Shown in pieces: positions 31,827 through 40,960 of a stretch of 64,000 nucleotides of DNA. This stretch comes from Mucilaginibacter sp. Its GTDB lineage: Bacteria; Bacteroidota; Bacteroidia; Sphingobacteriales; Sphingobacteriaceae. The notes under the pieces are model-generated. The model saw nothing but the letters and a program-made list of their open reading frames with translations, was not told where the DNA came from and did no database searches. The stretch covers positions 21,061 through 85,060 of the forward strand of contig JAQBOV010000017.1 in the NCBI GenBank assembly GCA_028287895.1. The letters run 5' to 3'. The translations under genes were made by a program, and so were the position numbers. The stretch's first letter is position 1, and each line of letters opens with the position of its first letter.

Positions 31827-34136
31827 TCAAAGTTGGCCCCTTACATCAGGGAATTCCAATTTAAATCTTGTTCCTTCGCCATATACACTTTCTGCGCTTA
31901 TTTTTCCTTCCATGCTTTCAACCTGTATTTTAACCATAAAAAGACCCATTCCCTTACCTTCAACACTGGTATCAAACCGTTTATATAATCCAAACATGTT
32001 TTTTAAATTCTTTTCTTCTATACCCTTACCATTATCTCTGAACAATATTTCCAGCTTACCCTCATTTTTCCTGGTAAATATTGAAATAACCGGTTCAACA
32101 TGGGGACGTTTATATTTTATGCCGTTTAATATCAGGTTATAAAATATGCTGTGCATATAACTTTTAATAGCTATCATCTTATCGGCCGCTTTAAAATTAT
32201 AATTTACAACCGCATTTTCATTGTTAATTAAATGGCGGAGACTCAACACAATATCCTCAACAAGTTTCGGAAACGATACTACTTCGCTGCGTTCATTTAC
32301 CCGGTTGCTCACCTGCAAAATATGGTTCAGATCTAATATCATGTTATCCAGAACATTAATTGAAGTTGCAAGTGCTGTTTTTACTTCCCGGTTCTCATTT
32401 AAATCAAAATCAAAACCGTTGAGCATGTTTGAAAGTCCCATTATGTTAGCTACCGGCGCTCTTAAATTGTGCGAAACGATATAGGTGAATTGCTCCAGGT
32501 CCCTATTACGCTGAACCAGGTCGGATGTCATTCTGTCTCTTTCCATATCTGAAACTTTCCTTTCCGTAATATCCTTAAATGCAAGTATAAAGCCCATGTT
32601 TTCCTTTTGTTCATTAGCGATGCCTGCCCATCTCACCTCGTACCATTTAACAGATCCATCGTTAAGATCATAGCTGGTTTCATAACTAACCATTTCGTTG
32701 CGTGTTATTTTTGGGATCGCTTCCTTAAAGTTGGGTATTTTACTTTTGGGGAAATAGGCAAATGCATAAGCACCAACTTTTAGTTTCTTATTGAATTGCT
32801 CCAGGCAAAGCTCATTTGCTTTGGTATTAAATGAAACTATTTTATGTTCAGCATCACACAGCGCATAAGCTATATCGGTATTTTCAAAAATAGTTTGCAG
32901 GTTAGCTTTAGATTGCAGCAGAAGTTCTTCAGCTAATTTCCTGTCAGTAATATCAATGTGCAATATTACTGCCCCTTTTTTGGTTCTGTCTGTCAAAGGG
33001 GCTACAATTAACTGGAACCAAACTTTTTTATTCTGGGAATAGTACGAGTACTCCATCGAAAATTCGTCCCTTAATCCTGCTATTACTTCATTGATTCCTT
33101 TTGCAATCTTTTTTCCCGATAATGCATCGACTCCTGTAGCTTTCTCTGAAATAGCTACATAACTATAGCCAATGCCATATCTGGGAACTCCAAGGTTATT
33201 TGCAAGCGTAAATTTCTTCCAGGATTCGTTTACCGCGACAATCTTACCGGCTTCGTTAAGCAGTACCATATTGGCGGGTAAAGCATTCAAAATATCCGAT
33301 TGCCGGTCGCTTGCCGCTTTCAGCTCTTCAATATTCTCCTGTATTTCTCTTTGGGCCAGCTTTGAGCGGGTAATATCCTGGGTAAACCCTATAATATGTA
33401 CCCGTTCGTTTTTTTCGTTCAGCTCAAACTCAAACTGTGCATGTAAATACCTGGTTGTACCGTCTTTATTTATTATCCTGAAATCCGCTTCAGCAGGTTG
33501 AGTGTTATCAACCGCATTTTTAAAATTGTTTTCAATTTCTTTAACATCGTCAGGATGGATATTTCTTATAAAATTTTCATAAGAAGGTTCTATTTCGCCC
33601 TGTTTATATCCCAGAAGTTCATAAGTTCCTGCAGACCAGTTTGTCGTATCGGTAACCAGGTCAATTCTCCAGGTGCCAAACTCAGCCAATAATTCGGCCT
33701 TTGTAAACAGCGTCTCGCTGGCAAATATTTTATTTAAATAAGCCTGGCGCTCAATATCCGACTGATGTTTTTCAACAGCTTTAACAATCGCGCTGGGTAA
33801 ACGCTGAAGCCTGTCCTTTAATATATAATCCGATGCACCTTCCTGCATCACATTTACCGCGAATTCTTCTGATACGGTAGCGGTAATCAGGATGAACGGA
33901 ATATTCTTCCCGCTTTGCTTTAAGATATCCAAGGCCTCAAGTGAATTAAAACTTGGAAGCGAATGATCGGAAAGAATAATATCAGGATCAAATTCTGCAA
34001 GTGCTTTTGTAAAGTCTGCTTTGGTGTCAACAATACGCTTTTCAAATGCTATTCCTGATTTTTCTAAAGTTCTTTCTACCAGTTCCGCATCGCTTTTAAT
34101 ATCCTCTATGTGTAATATTTTTAAACTGTGGGACAT
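31827..34136 (-). CDS. Receiver-PAS-histidine kinase, cytoplasmic
   Basis: The 769-residue protein has an N-terminal receiver domain (residues 1-125, KILHIEDIKSDAELVERTLE, phosphoacceptor Asp in DIILSDHSLPS), three PAS-type modules (about 150-265, 275-400, 410-530), a HisKA segment with the phosphorylated His in FTYIVSHNLRAPVANIMGLS, and a HATPase domain with DNGKGIEEKNLKNMFGLYKR and GKGMGLFMVK. No membrane helix is visible. A receiver at the N-terminus means it can accept phosphate from another kinase, probably the one encoded upstream. It follows the single-domain response regulator by 28 nt. Confidence 0.93.
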   Translation of the reverse strand: MSHSLKILHIEDIKSDAELVERTLEKSGIAFEKRIVDTKADFTKALAEFDPDIILSDHSLPSFNSLEALDILKQSGKNIPFILITATVSEEFAVNVMQEGASDYILKDRLQRLPSAIVKAVEKHQSDIERQAYLNKIFASETLFTKAELLAEFGTWRIDLVTDTTNWSAGTYELLGYKQGEIEPSYENFIRNIHPDDVKEIENNFKNAVDNTQPAEADFRIINKDGTTRYLHAQFEFELNEKNERVHIIGFTQDITRSKLAQREIQENIEELKAASDRQSDILNALPANMVLLNEAGKIVAVNESWKKFTLANNLGVPRYGIGYSYVAISEKATGVDALSGKKIAKGINEVIAGLRDEFSMEYSYYSQNKKVWFQLIVAPLTDRTKKGAVILHIDITDRKLAEELLLQSKANLQTIFENTDIAYALCDAEHKIVSFNTKANELCLEQFNKKLKVGAYAFAYFPKSKIPNFKEAIPKITRNEMVSYETSYDLNDGSVKWYEVRWAGIANEQKENMGFILAFKDITERKVSDMERDRMTSDLVQRNRDLEQFTYIVSHNLRAPVANIMGLSNMLNGFDFDLNENREVKTALATSINVLDNMILDLNHILQVSNRVNERSEVVSFPKLVEDIVLSLRHLINNENAVVNYNFKAADKMIAIKSYMHSIFYNLILNGIKYKRPHVEPVISIFTRKNEGKLEILFRDNGKGIEEKNLKNMFGLYKRFDTSVEGKGMGLFMVKIQVESMEGKISAESVYGEGTRFKLEFPDVRGQL

Positions 34137-34164
34137 GACATATTAGGTAATCATACGGTATAAA

Positions 34165-34605
34165 TTATTCAGCAACCTGATTGGTAATTAACCAATAAAA
34201 GCCCAGCTCAGACACGGCTTTTGCAAAACCCTCAAAATCAACCGGTTTTACTACGTAACTATTAACACCAAGGTTATAACTTGTGATAATATCCTGTTCT
34301 TCTTTTGACGATGTCATAATCACTACCGGTATCGTCTTGGTATCTTCGTTTGATTTGATCTGCCTTAACACTTCAATACCATCCACTTTAGGCATTTTAA
34401 TATCTAACAGAATTACTTTAGGCTTATTTTCTTTACTCCGGTTTGCAAAAGTTCCTTTTGAAAAAATAAAATCAAGTGCTTCCGCTCCATCTTTTACATG
34501 GATGAGCCTGTTAGCAAGATTTACTTTTTTTAAAGCCCTTATGGTCATTTCTGCATCATGAGGGTTATCTTCAACTAATAAAATTTCTACGTAGCTGTCA
34601 TTCAT
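34165..34605 (-). CDS. Single-domain response regulator (Rcp1-type)
   Basis: From Met at 34605 this is a 146-residue receiver domain with no output domain: [20 protein letters not shown] (acid pair), [16 protein letters not shown] (phosphoacceptor Asp), [12 protein letters not shown] (switch Thr) and YVVKPVDF (Lys). Such Rcp1-like regulators pair with phytochrome-like kinases. Its start codon overlaps the kinase gene by 8 nt (TATGAATGA), so translation is coupled to it and the kinase is the likely phosphodonor. Confidence 0.93.
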   Translation of the reverse strand: MNDSYVEILLVEDNPHDAEMTIRALKKVNLANRLIHVKDGAEALDFIFSKGTFANRSKENKPKVILLDIKMPKVDGIEVLRQIKSNEDTKTIPVVIMTSSKEEQDIITSYNLGVNSYVVKPVDFEGFAKAVSELGFYWLITNQVAE

Positions 34606-36898
34606 AATTTGATTTTTTAGGTAAACTGAAATAAAATGTAGCGCCAATATTTTCTAAGCCTTCGGCCCAAATTCCTCCGTTATGTTTGTCAATTATTCGC
34701 TTAACCAAAGCCAGCCCCACCCCGGTTCCCTCAAATTCTTCCTGGGAATGCAGACGCTCAAACACACCAAACAATTTCCCGGCATAAGCGATATCAAAAC
34801 CAACCCCATTATCCTTTACATAATAAATTGTTTGTGCTTGCTCATCCTTTGATCCGATTTCGATCTCGGGATTTTCTTTTTTTGATGAATATTTTATGGC
34901 ATTACTTACCAGGTTGATTAAAACCTGTTTGATCATGCCCTGATCACCCTCCGCGGGCGACAATAAATCAATATTGATCCGGTAATCTTTATCAAGCTCA
35001 TTTTGCAACAACTCATTGACTACGTTTGTCGCAAGCACTTGCATATCAACTTTTGTACGTATCAGTTCCTTTTTACCGAGACGCGAAAAAGAGAGCAGAT
35101 CATCAATTAACTTCCCCATCATTTTTGCGTTTGTAATGATGTTGCGAATGATCCGGTTTCCTTCGGTATCAAGATTTGCCTCATAATCCTCTTTCAGCAT
35201 AATGGAATAACCACTGATAGCCCTTAGGGGTGTTCTCAGATCATGCGAAACCGAATATGAAAATGCCTCAAGTTCTTTATTGGATGTTTCCAGTTGCAGC
35301 GTTCGGATAGCAACCTCTTTAACCCTTTCTTCCAGCTCAGCACTAATGACACGCTGTTCTTCTTCCAGTTTCTTCCGTTCAGTTATGTCACGTGTTATCT
35401 TGGCAAAACCGATCAGTTTCTTATCTTGATCATAAATTGCTGTATAAACGACGTCGGCCCAGAATTTTGAGCCGTTCTTTCTAACCCGCCAGCCTTCATC
35501 TTCCGCGCGTCCTTCTTTTGTCGCCTTTTCAAGTAATTGTTGTGATTTGTTGCTCTTTATATCTTCTTCTGTGAAAAAAGAAGACGAAGGTTTTCCCAAT
35601 ATCTCCTCTTCGGTGTACCCTTTTATCTTTTCAGCGCCCTTATTCCAAAGTATAACCCTGCCATTTGCATCGAGCATGATAATGGAATAGTCCTTTACCT
35701 CTTCAACAAGCAGAAGATATCGCTGCCGGGACACCCGAAGAACCTCCTCGGACATTTTCCTGAGTTTTATTTCTTCACTAAGCTTCAGTGTGCGTTCCCT
35801 CACTTTCTCCTCCAGTTCCTGTTGTGTTTGCTGCACATTCACTGTCATTATATTAAATGCATGTGCCAGGTCTGCTAACTCGTCATTACGGTCCACATCA
35901 ATAGAAATGGGCAGTAAATAATTTCCTTGTGATATAGCCGTTGCTGCAGCCGTTAGTTGATTCAACGGCCTTGTAATGTTACGGCTCATGATCCAGGCGG
36001 CAAAAATGCCGACGGATGTTAGTACCACACCAAAAATCGTTATCCAATTCATAAAACCCGATACACCTTCCATCATCCTTTGCTCTGAAAATTCAACCAC
36101 TGTTAACCAATCGGTGTGAACAACATGTTGCGCTTTTGCAATCATTACACCTCCGTCAGGTTTACTGTATTCGGTTAGATCATTTAGGTGATTCACTTTA
36201 ATTGGTGGCCCCACAACAGGTTTGATCATATTTGTCCAAAGGCTTCCATCAGTATTTCCTATATAAAGTATTGCTCCGGCCCCCATAAGCTGCGATAGCT
36301 GATCTACTGCTTTGGGAGTAGCACGCAGTAACTGCCAGCACATTACATATCCGAGAATATGTTTTTTCTCGGTTACGGCAGCAATGATGGGATAATACAT
36401 GGAACCCCTCACGCTATATATTTTACCTACTTTGCTTGAATCAGGATCAACATGTGTGAAAGCCAATACATCTTTTGTATTTACTTTCAGGTCAACTGTT
36501 GATTTAGCAGAACGGAGCACAGGCATTAGCTTCTGATCCAGTAATTCTATCAAAACCCAGGTACTGTCTCTATGTAACTTATCAAGTTCCTCAAGTGTTT
36601 CTTTACGGAATTCTTTTCCTGCTGATTTAAGACATTGTATTACCGGATTTTTTGTAGCTGCAGTGTGGGTGGTCATTACCATAAATTGCGCCGATTGGCC
36701 AAGCATCGAACTTATCTGGCTGGTTACCGTATTGAGGCGATCCTTGCCTATCGTTAAGGTGGCTTTCCTCAAACTGTAATAGTTTGCAAAACCATATATT
36801 ACAATGGAGAAGAGCAAAAATGCACATATCAAAAGTGGCAGACGCTGCTGTATAGACAGGCGTTTAAATGAAAGAAGGTTGCTCCAGGTTCGGGTCAT
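34598..36898 (-). CDS. Membrane sensor histidine kinase (Cache-like, HAMP, PAS)
   Basis: The 766-residue protein has a first TM helix (about 20-40), an extracytoplasmic sensor of about 245 residues (Cache-like), a second TM helix ([21 protein letters not shown]), HAMP and coiled coil ([20 protein letters not shown] to about 370), PAS ([20 protein letters not shown]), HisKA ([20 protein letters not shown]) and HATPase ([32 protein letters not shown]). It senses an external signal and phosphorylates the response regulator encoded directly after it. The kinase core is of the cyanobacterial-phytochrome-like family. Confidence 0.93.
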   Translation of the reverse strand: MTRTWSNLLSFKRLSIQQRLPLLICAFLLFSIVIYGFANYYSLRKATLTIGKDRLNTVTSQISSMLGQSAQFMVMTTHTAATKNPVIQCLKSAGKEFRKETLEELDKLHRDSTWVLIELLDQKLMPVLRSAKSTVDLKVNTKDVLAFTHVDPDSSKVGKIYSVRGSMYYPIIAAVTEKKHILGYVMCWQLLRATPKAVDQLSQLMGAGAILYIGNTDGSLWTNMIKPVVGPPIKVNHLNDLTEYSKPDGGVMIAKAQHVVHTDWLTVVEFSEQRMMEGVSGFMNWITIFGVVLTSVGIFAAWIMSRNITRPLNQLTAAATAISQGNYLLPISIDVDRNDELADLAHAFNIMTVNVQQTQQELEEKVRERTLKLSEEIKLRKMSEEVLRVSRQRYLLLVEEVKDYSIIMLDANGRVILWNKGAEKIKGYTEEEILGKPSSSFFTEEDIKSNKSQQLLEKATKEGRAEDEGWRVRKNGSKFWADVVYTAIYDQDKKLIGFAKITRDITERKKLEEEQRVISAELEERVKEVAIRTLQLETSNKELEAFSYSVSHDLRTPLRAISGYSIMLKEDYEANLDTEGNRIIRNIITNAKMMGKLIDDLLSFSRLGKKELIRTKVDMQVLATNVVNELLQNELDKDYRINIDLLSPAEGDQGMIKQVLINLVSNAIKYSSKKENPEIEIGSKDEQAQTIYYVKDNGVGFDIAYAGKLFGVFERLHSQEEFEGTGVGLALVKRIIDKHNGGIWAEGLENIGATFYFSLPKKSNYE

Positions 36899-37430
36899 AA
36901 CTTTATCTTATATACCATCCAGACTTAAAAGCAGCATAAACTAAAACTTTTATACTGGTCTTGGAATTTCTGAACAGCAAAACTTTTGGATGTCCGCTTA
37001 GGTAAAATCCATTAACTTTTAACTATTTTTTAATTAATTAGAAGGATAACAGCCTCCGGATTATTAAAAAATTTTAGCATTAAAGTTAAATAATTAGGGT
37101 CTTTTAACAAATCTAATATTTATTTTTAGTTAATGCATACCGTTTTATCACCCATTTTTAACAAAAATCAGATAAGCTGACAGACATTGTTAACTTATTA
37201 TAATTAAATATTTGCGCAGAAATAGCTACGAGAGCTTTGTAAATCATTGTGACAAAGCAACCCATACCACAATGCTCAGTCAAACCGGCATGAGGAATTT
37301 ACTCTTTTTCATCCTCGTGATTGATTACACGGAGTGTTTGTACCAGTAATACCGGCGATCGTCAACAATTTTTATTTTTTTTAAAATGTTTTCTAATGCC
37401 AATCGTCTCTACCTTTAAAGGAGAAACAAA
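36899..37430. other. 532-bp AT-rich intergenic region
   Basis: This lies between the divergent kinase gene and the ECF sigma gene. It is AT-rich and contains several stops in all frames. No RNA gene, repeat or strong hairpin was seen. A purine-rich AGGAG at about 37419 lies 7 nt before the TTG start of the sigma gene, one of the few Shine-Dalgarno-like sites in the window. Confidence 0.5.
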
Positions 37431-38003
37431 TTGATCACCGCCGTAATGCCCGAAGAAAAAAATACCCACATCATACAAGCAATAAAGGCGTATGGTAAGG
37501 GCTTGTTGGGCTTTATCCGCCGGAGAGTTAAAAACGACGCCGACGCCGAAGACATTCTGCAGGATGTTTGGTACCAGCTAAGCGCCGTTGTTAACGCAGA
37601 GCCTATTGAACAGACGGGCGCCTGGCTATACAGAGTGGCCACTAACAAGATCATTGATAAGAACCGGAAAAAATCGGAAGAATTGTTTGACCTGAATCTG
37701 CCCGACGAACTGGATGACGACGAAGGCCCGGATTTCAGGGCGATCCTTTTGACGGAAGGCACTACCCCCGAAACCGAATATATACGCAACCTTTTTTGGG
37801 AGCAGTTATTTTTTGCGCTGGATGAATTGCCTGAAGAACAAAAACAGGTTTTTATATGGCAGGAACTCGATAATATTCCTTTTAATAAAATAGCACAACG
37901 CACAGGTGAAAATATACAAACGCTTGTGTCCAGAAAGCGTTATGCAGTGCTTCATCTGCGTAAACGGCTGAGACAGTTGTATGAAGAAATCACAGAATAT
38001 TAA
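37431..38003 (+). CDS. ECF RNA polymerase sigma factor
   Basis: The 190-residue protein has a region-2 helix (GKGLLGFIRRRVKNDADAEDILQDVWYQLSA), NRTGAWLYRVATNKIIDKNRK-like promoter-melting segment (here EQTGAWLYRVATNKIIDKNR) and a region-4 helix-turn-helix (ELPEEQKQVFIWQELDNIPFNKIAQRTGENIQTLVSRKRYAV). A TTG at 37431 is preceded by AGGAG at good spacing and is kept as start; the ATG at 37446 is the alternative. The next gene encodes a small membrane protein and is a candidate for its regulator. Confidence 0.88.
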   Translation: MITAVMPEEKNTHIIQAIKAYGKGLLGFIRRRVKNDADAEDILQDVWYQLSAVVNAEPIEQTGAWLYRVATNKIIDKNRKKSEELFDLNLPDELDDDEGPDFRAILLTEGTTPETEYIRNLFWEQLFFALDELPEEQKQVFIWQELDNIPFNKIAQRTGENIQTLVSRKRYAVLHLRKRLRQLYEEITEY

Positions 38004-38014
38004 AAATTAAAGAC

Positions 38015-38446
38015 ATGAGAGATACAAATTTTGAAAACTCAGCTTACAGACATCAGTTTGGCTTCAGAAAGAAATTCATTTTTATACCGTTTTTAGTTGC
38101 CGGCGCTTTGGCCCTGGTCAGCTATATAGTCATGGAGTTATGGAACCATTTGCTTCCGGATATACTGCACACGGGAACCATTGATTTTTGGCAGGCCATG
38201 GGCTTATTTATCTTAGCCAAAATATTGTTCGGTTTTGGCGGCCGCGGGGGCCGCGGCGGAGCTCCATGGATGCGGCACCGCATGGAAAAATTCAAGAACA
38301 TGAGCCCTGAAGAACAACAACGTTTCAGAGAAGAAATGCGTTCACGCTGCGGCAAATGGGGCAGGCATCGCGGTGGTTTTGATTGGGATCAGCCAGAAGT
38401 AAATACTTCAAAACCGGCAGAAGATGCTTCAAAACCTGTAGAATAA
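38015..38446 (+). CDS. Small membrane protein with Gly/Arg segment, downstream of ECF sigma
   Basis: The 143-residue protein has two membrane helices (FIPFLVAGALALVSYIVMEL, and one around AMGLFILAKILFGF), then GGRGGRGGAP, a charged helix (MRHRMEKFKNMSPEEQQRFR) and a Lys/Pro/Ser tail. The MSPEEQQRFREEMRSRCG element recalls CpxP/CnrX-like stress-sensing helices, and position 11 nt after the sigma gene is that of an anti-sigma factor. However no zinc-finger anti-sigma motif is present, so the role is inferred from context only. Confidence 0.7.
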   Translation: MRDTNFENSAYRHQFGFRKKFIFIPFLVAGALALVSYIVMELWNHLLPDILHTGTIDFWQAMGLFILAKILFGFGGRGGRGGAPWMRHRMEKFKNMSPEEQQRFREEMRSRCGKWGRHRGGFDWDQPEVNTSKPAEDASKPVE

Positions 38447-38462
38447 AAAATATTAAAAATAT

Positions 38463-38475
38463 GTCCAATTTGGAC
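38463..38475. promoter_or_regulatory. Short perfect palindrome before the HMA-like gene
   Basis: GTCCAA-T-TTGGAC is a perfect 6-1-6 dyad, 38 nt before the start of the HMA-like gene and 16 nt after the preceding stop. It may be a regulator-binding site. No other copy was noted. Confidence 0.3.
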
Positions 38476-38512
38476 TTATTCGATAGTTATCAGGTTGTAA
38501 AAATATAAAGTA

Positions 38513-38728
38513 ATGGAAATATTAGTTTTTAAAACCAATGTAACCAGTAAGAAAAAGGTCAGTAAGGTTAGCGCCTTACTGACTTCTTTTCCAACTATTC
38601 AGCAATGGAATTTCGATCTGGATGATTGTGATAAAGTATTGCGTATTGTAGCTACCGATCTGCATCCCGGCTCGGTGGAATCACTTTTACATACCGCCGG
38701 TTTTAATTGCCAGTTGCTGGATTATTAA
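38513..38728 (+). CDS. HMA-like (copper-chaperone fold) protein lacking Cys pair
   Basis: The 71-residue protein has the beta-alpha-beta-beta-alpha-beta pattern of heavy-metal-associated domains: ILVFKTNVTSKKKVSKVSALL, IQQWNFDLDDCDKVLRIVA and VESLLHTAGFNCQLLDY. The usual metal-binding CxxC loop after the first strand is replaced by Thr-Asn-Val-Thr-Ser, so classical Cu(I) transfer is unlikely. It lies 67 nt after the membrane protein gene and may belong to the same regulon. Confidence 0.75.
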   Translation: MEILVFKTNVTSKKKVSKVSALLTSFPTIQQWNFDLDDCDKVLRIVATDLHPGSVESLLHTAGFNCQLLDY

Positions 38729-39090
38729 TTAATATTCGTCTGTTTTTTAGCTGACCGCATTATCCGCGCATTATGACAACTTCAAGGCGGTTATGCACTG
38801 CCCATACGACAGTTCGGTATGTTATAACTGCTCTTGATATCACTCTGTTAAATATCCCCGCTTATTCGCTGTCCGAAGGCAAGCCGATTCGCCCTCAACC
38901 AACTCGTTGGCTGTACTATTGGTAGGTTGTTTTTATGTATTTATAACCCGGATCAGGCGAATTTAACATGTTCACCCATGTAACTATTTTTTTTCTTTTA
39001 CGTCCAATGGATGAATTAAAGCTTAAAGAAAATTTAACATATCGTTTATCTTGCTAATTTTGCAGCCCGATAAAGGTTTATAGAAACAAA
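38729..39090. other. 362-bp intergenic region with weak hairpin and a promoter
   Basis: A weak hairpin CAACC...GGTTG followed by TTTTTAT at about 38899-38937 may terminate the HMA-like transcript. The promoter of the PAP2 gene lies at the right end. I see no coding sequence. Confidence 0.4.
39055..39062 (+). promoter_or_regulatory. -7 element of the PAP2-like gene
   Basis: TAATTTTG matches TAnnTTTG, with TTTA (near the -33 TTTG) 18 nt upstream at 39033-39036. The start codon lies 28 nt downstream. Confidence 0.55.
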
Positions 39091-39723
39091 GTGGCCCGAC
39101 CAATTACTATTGCATTAAGAAACAACTGGAAACAGACCTGGAGCTCATCTCTGCAAAGGGCGCAGTTGATCATTGGCTCCATATTGATGTTCCTTATTTC
39201 CTGCATGCTTCCATCTTTTTTCAATCTTATTCAAAAAAGGGATGGACCTGTACTAAATGATTGGGTGTTGTCTGCAATACCTTCGCATAATGTTTCATGG
39301 GCTATTTTCACGCTAATATGGGGTATTGGATTTTATGCGCTATGGCGCGGAATAGAAAAGCCGGCAATTTATATAAACTATCTCTGGACGTTTATATTTG
39401 TTACCATACTTCGTGTATTAGCTATTAGCTTGGTTCCCCTTGATCCTCCTCCAGGGCTCATCGTTTTAACTGACCCGCTTACTGCAGTTTTTTACGGAAG
39501 AAGTACGATCACCAAAGACCTGTTTTTTTCCGGCCATACCTCAATCCTTTTTCTCGCATTTCTTTGCCTGGAGAAAAAATGGGATAAAATCCTGGCACTT
39601 ACCGGCACCCTTATGGTAGCTTGCTTACTACTGGTGCAGCATGTGCATTACACGATTGATGTGATAGCAGCCCCAATGATTATCTATCCGGTATACAGAC
39701 TGGTTAAATACCTGCTTAGTTAG
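39091..39723 (+). CDS. PAP2_C / sphingomyelin-synthase-like membrane phosphatase
   Basis: The 210-residue protein (GTG start) has about six membrane helices. FFSGHTSILFLAFL and HVHYTIDVIAAP carry the His-His-Asp triad of sphingomyelin-synthase-type PAP2 proteins, which act on a lipid phosphate or swap head groups on ceramide. Sphingobacteriia make sphingolipids, so a phospho-sphingolipid synthase or related lipid phosphatase is plausible but unproven. A promoter-like element precedes it, and a minus-strand terminator lies about 40 nt after its stop. Confidence 0.85.
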   Translation: MARPITIALRNNWKQTWSSSLQRAQLIIGSILMFLISCMLPSFFNLIQKRDGPVLNDWVLSAIPSHNVSWAIFTLIWGIGFYALWRGIEKPAIYINYLWTFIFVTILRVLAISLVPLDPPPGLIVLTDPLTAVFYGRSTITKDLFFSGHTSILFLAFLCLEKKWDKILALTGTLMVACLLLVQHVHYTIDVIAAPMIIYPVYRLVKYLLS

Positions 39724-39755
39724 GCAACCATTCAACATAAACGTACGTCCTGACA

Positions 39756-39850
39756 TAAAAAAGCCCCCTACCTGGCGGCGGGGGGCTCAGCATGCCTTTA
39801 TCAAGGGCATGCTAACCTAAACCTTATCACGAACTAATAACGCAATTGCT
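39756..39850 (-). ncRNA. Candidate small RNA with two hairpins and terminator
   Basis: On the minus strand a stem AGCATGCC/GGCATGCT (39789-39813) is followed by AGCCCCC/GGGGGCT (39762-39787) and a T run (39757-39762), a complete intrinsic terminator. No minus-strand gene lies close upstream of it, because both flanking genes run on plus. A minus-strand transcript starting in the 39850-39911 region is therefore suggested. It could instead be an antisense 3' structure of the PAP2 mRNA. The 5' end given is a guess. Confidence 0.4.
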
Positions 39851-39911
39851 TGTTAAGTAGTTTTACGTAACAGCGTTTTTACTTTAGTATGATATTATCC
39901 GTTAAAAATAT

Positions 39912-40790
39912 ATGGAACTACAGGAAATTGAGCGTTTAATTAAGATCAGCAAGGAACATCCCCTGATGCCTGAGACGTATATTCCCTGGCAGCAAGAGCC
40001 TATGGATAGTGATATTTTCATGCCCGAGGCCCTTACTTCATTGCACGGACTTGAAATTTACGATACCCTCACACCTGTTCAAAAATTAGAACTTGGCCGG
40101 CACGAATTGGTACAGGTGATTGCATCGTATGCATGGGGCGAGTGTTTGTTCTGCCTTTTTATGACAAGGCATATACTAACACTGCCGCTCGATAATGTGG
40201 AACACCGCTTCCTGCTGAGAGAACTGATAGAAGAGTTCAGGCACCAGGAAATGTTTGGTCAGGCTATTAATAAATTAGGAGGCCGGCCTATAAAGCAATC
40301 ACGGTTACATCATTTTTTTGGTAAATTCAGTAATAAATATTTACCTGCTGATTATTTATTCATGGGCAGTGTGTCTGTAGAACTGGTGACCGATATTTAC
40401 GGTAATTACGCCCGCAAAGCACCCAATATTTACCCTGTTCTGAAAAAAATGTTTGATCTGCATAATATTGAAGAAGCACGCCACATCGTTTTTACCAAAA
40501 ATCTGTTAAAGGCATATGCAGCAAAGGCAGGTTATACTAAACGCACATTATACAGCTATGTGATCCTGTTCAATATTCTATTCGTGCGTACTATGTATGT
40601 GAAAAAAGAAATATTTGAGCGCATCGGCCTTGAGAATTCCGACCAGGTATACAAACTGGCCGCTAAAAATTTCAAAACAAAATTTGCTGAGACATGCCTT
40701 AAAGATATTATCGGATTTGTAGATAGCTGGCGTGGCTTTAACTCAGCAACCCGCTGGGCCTGGCGTTGGTTGTTGGAGGCAAAGGTTTGA
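39912..40790 (+). CDS. AurF-like di-iron oxygenase
   Basis: The 292-residue helical protein has two carboxylate/His motifs, ELIEEFRHQEMF (about residue 110) and HNIEEARHIVF (about residue 190), with a further Glu in GSVSVELVTDIY, the pattern of AurF (p-aminobenzoate N-oxygenase)-type di-iron proteins. They oxidise amines or related substrates with oxygen. No biosynthetic cluster is adjacent, so the substrate is open. It shares its 3' region with a convergent bioB through a common hairpin. Confidence 0.82.
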   Translation: MELQEIERLIKISKEHPLMPETYIPWQQEPMDSDIFMPEALTSLHGLEIYDTLTPVQKLELGRHELVQVIASYAWGECLFCLFMTRHILTLPLDNVEHRFLLRELIEEFRHQEMFGQAINKLGGRPIKQSRLHHFFGKFSNKYLPADYLFMGSVSVELVTDIYGNYARKAPNIYPVLKKMFDLHNIEEARHIVFTKNLLKAYAAKAGYTKRTLYSYVILFNILFVRTMYVKKEIFERIGLENSDQVYKLAAKNFKTKFAETCLKDIIGFVDSWRGFNSATRWAWRWLLEAKV

Positions 40791-40837
40791 TAAAACTATT
40801 TTGTCAGTGACGAGCACCGGGGCACTGGGAAGGGAGA

Positions 40838-40884
40838 AGAGAAATCTTGTACAAGCCTATAGGCATACTGCAAAAGATTTCTCT
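40838..40884. terminator. Convergent terminator between di-iron gene and bioB
   Basis: AGAGAAATCTT and AAGATTTCTCT form an 11-bp stem with a 25-nt loop that itself contains a CCTATAGG dyad. T-rich sequence follows on plus. Confidence 0.65.
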
Positions 40885-40960
40885 TTATAAACAAAGTAGT
40901 ATTTTTGCTTTTTTTCAACTTTACAACCTTGCAGTAATTTCAACTTCGCAACATCTGTAG

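Noticed and set aside
37415..37903. 162-codon minus-strand ORF opposite the ECF sigma gene
   Set aside because: Shadow of the sigma factor; composition (Ser/Cys-rich) is that of a reversed coding frame.
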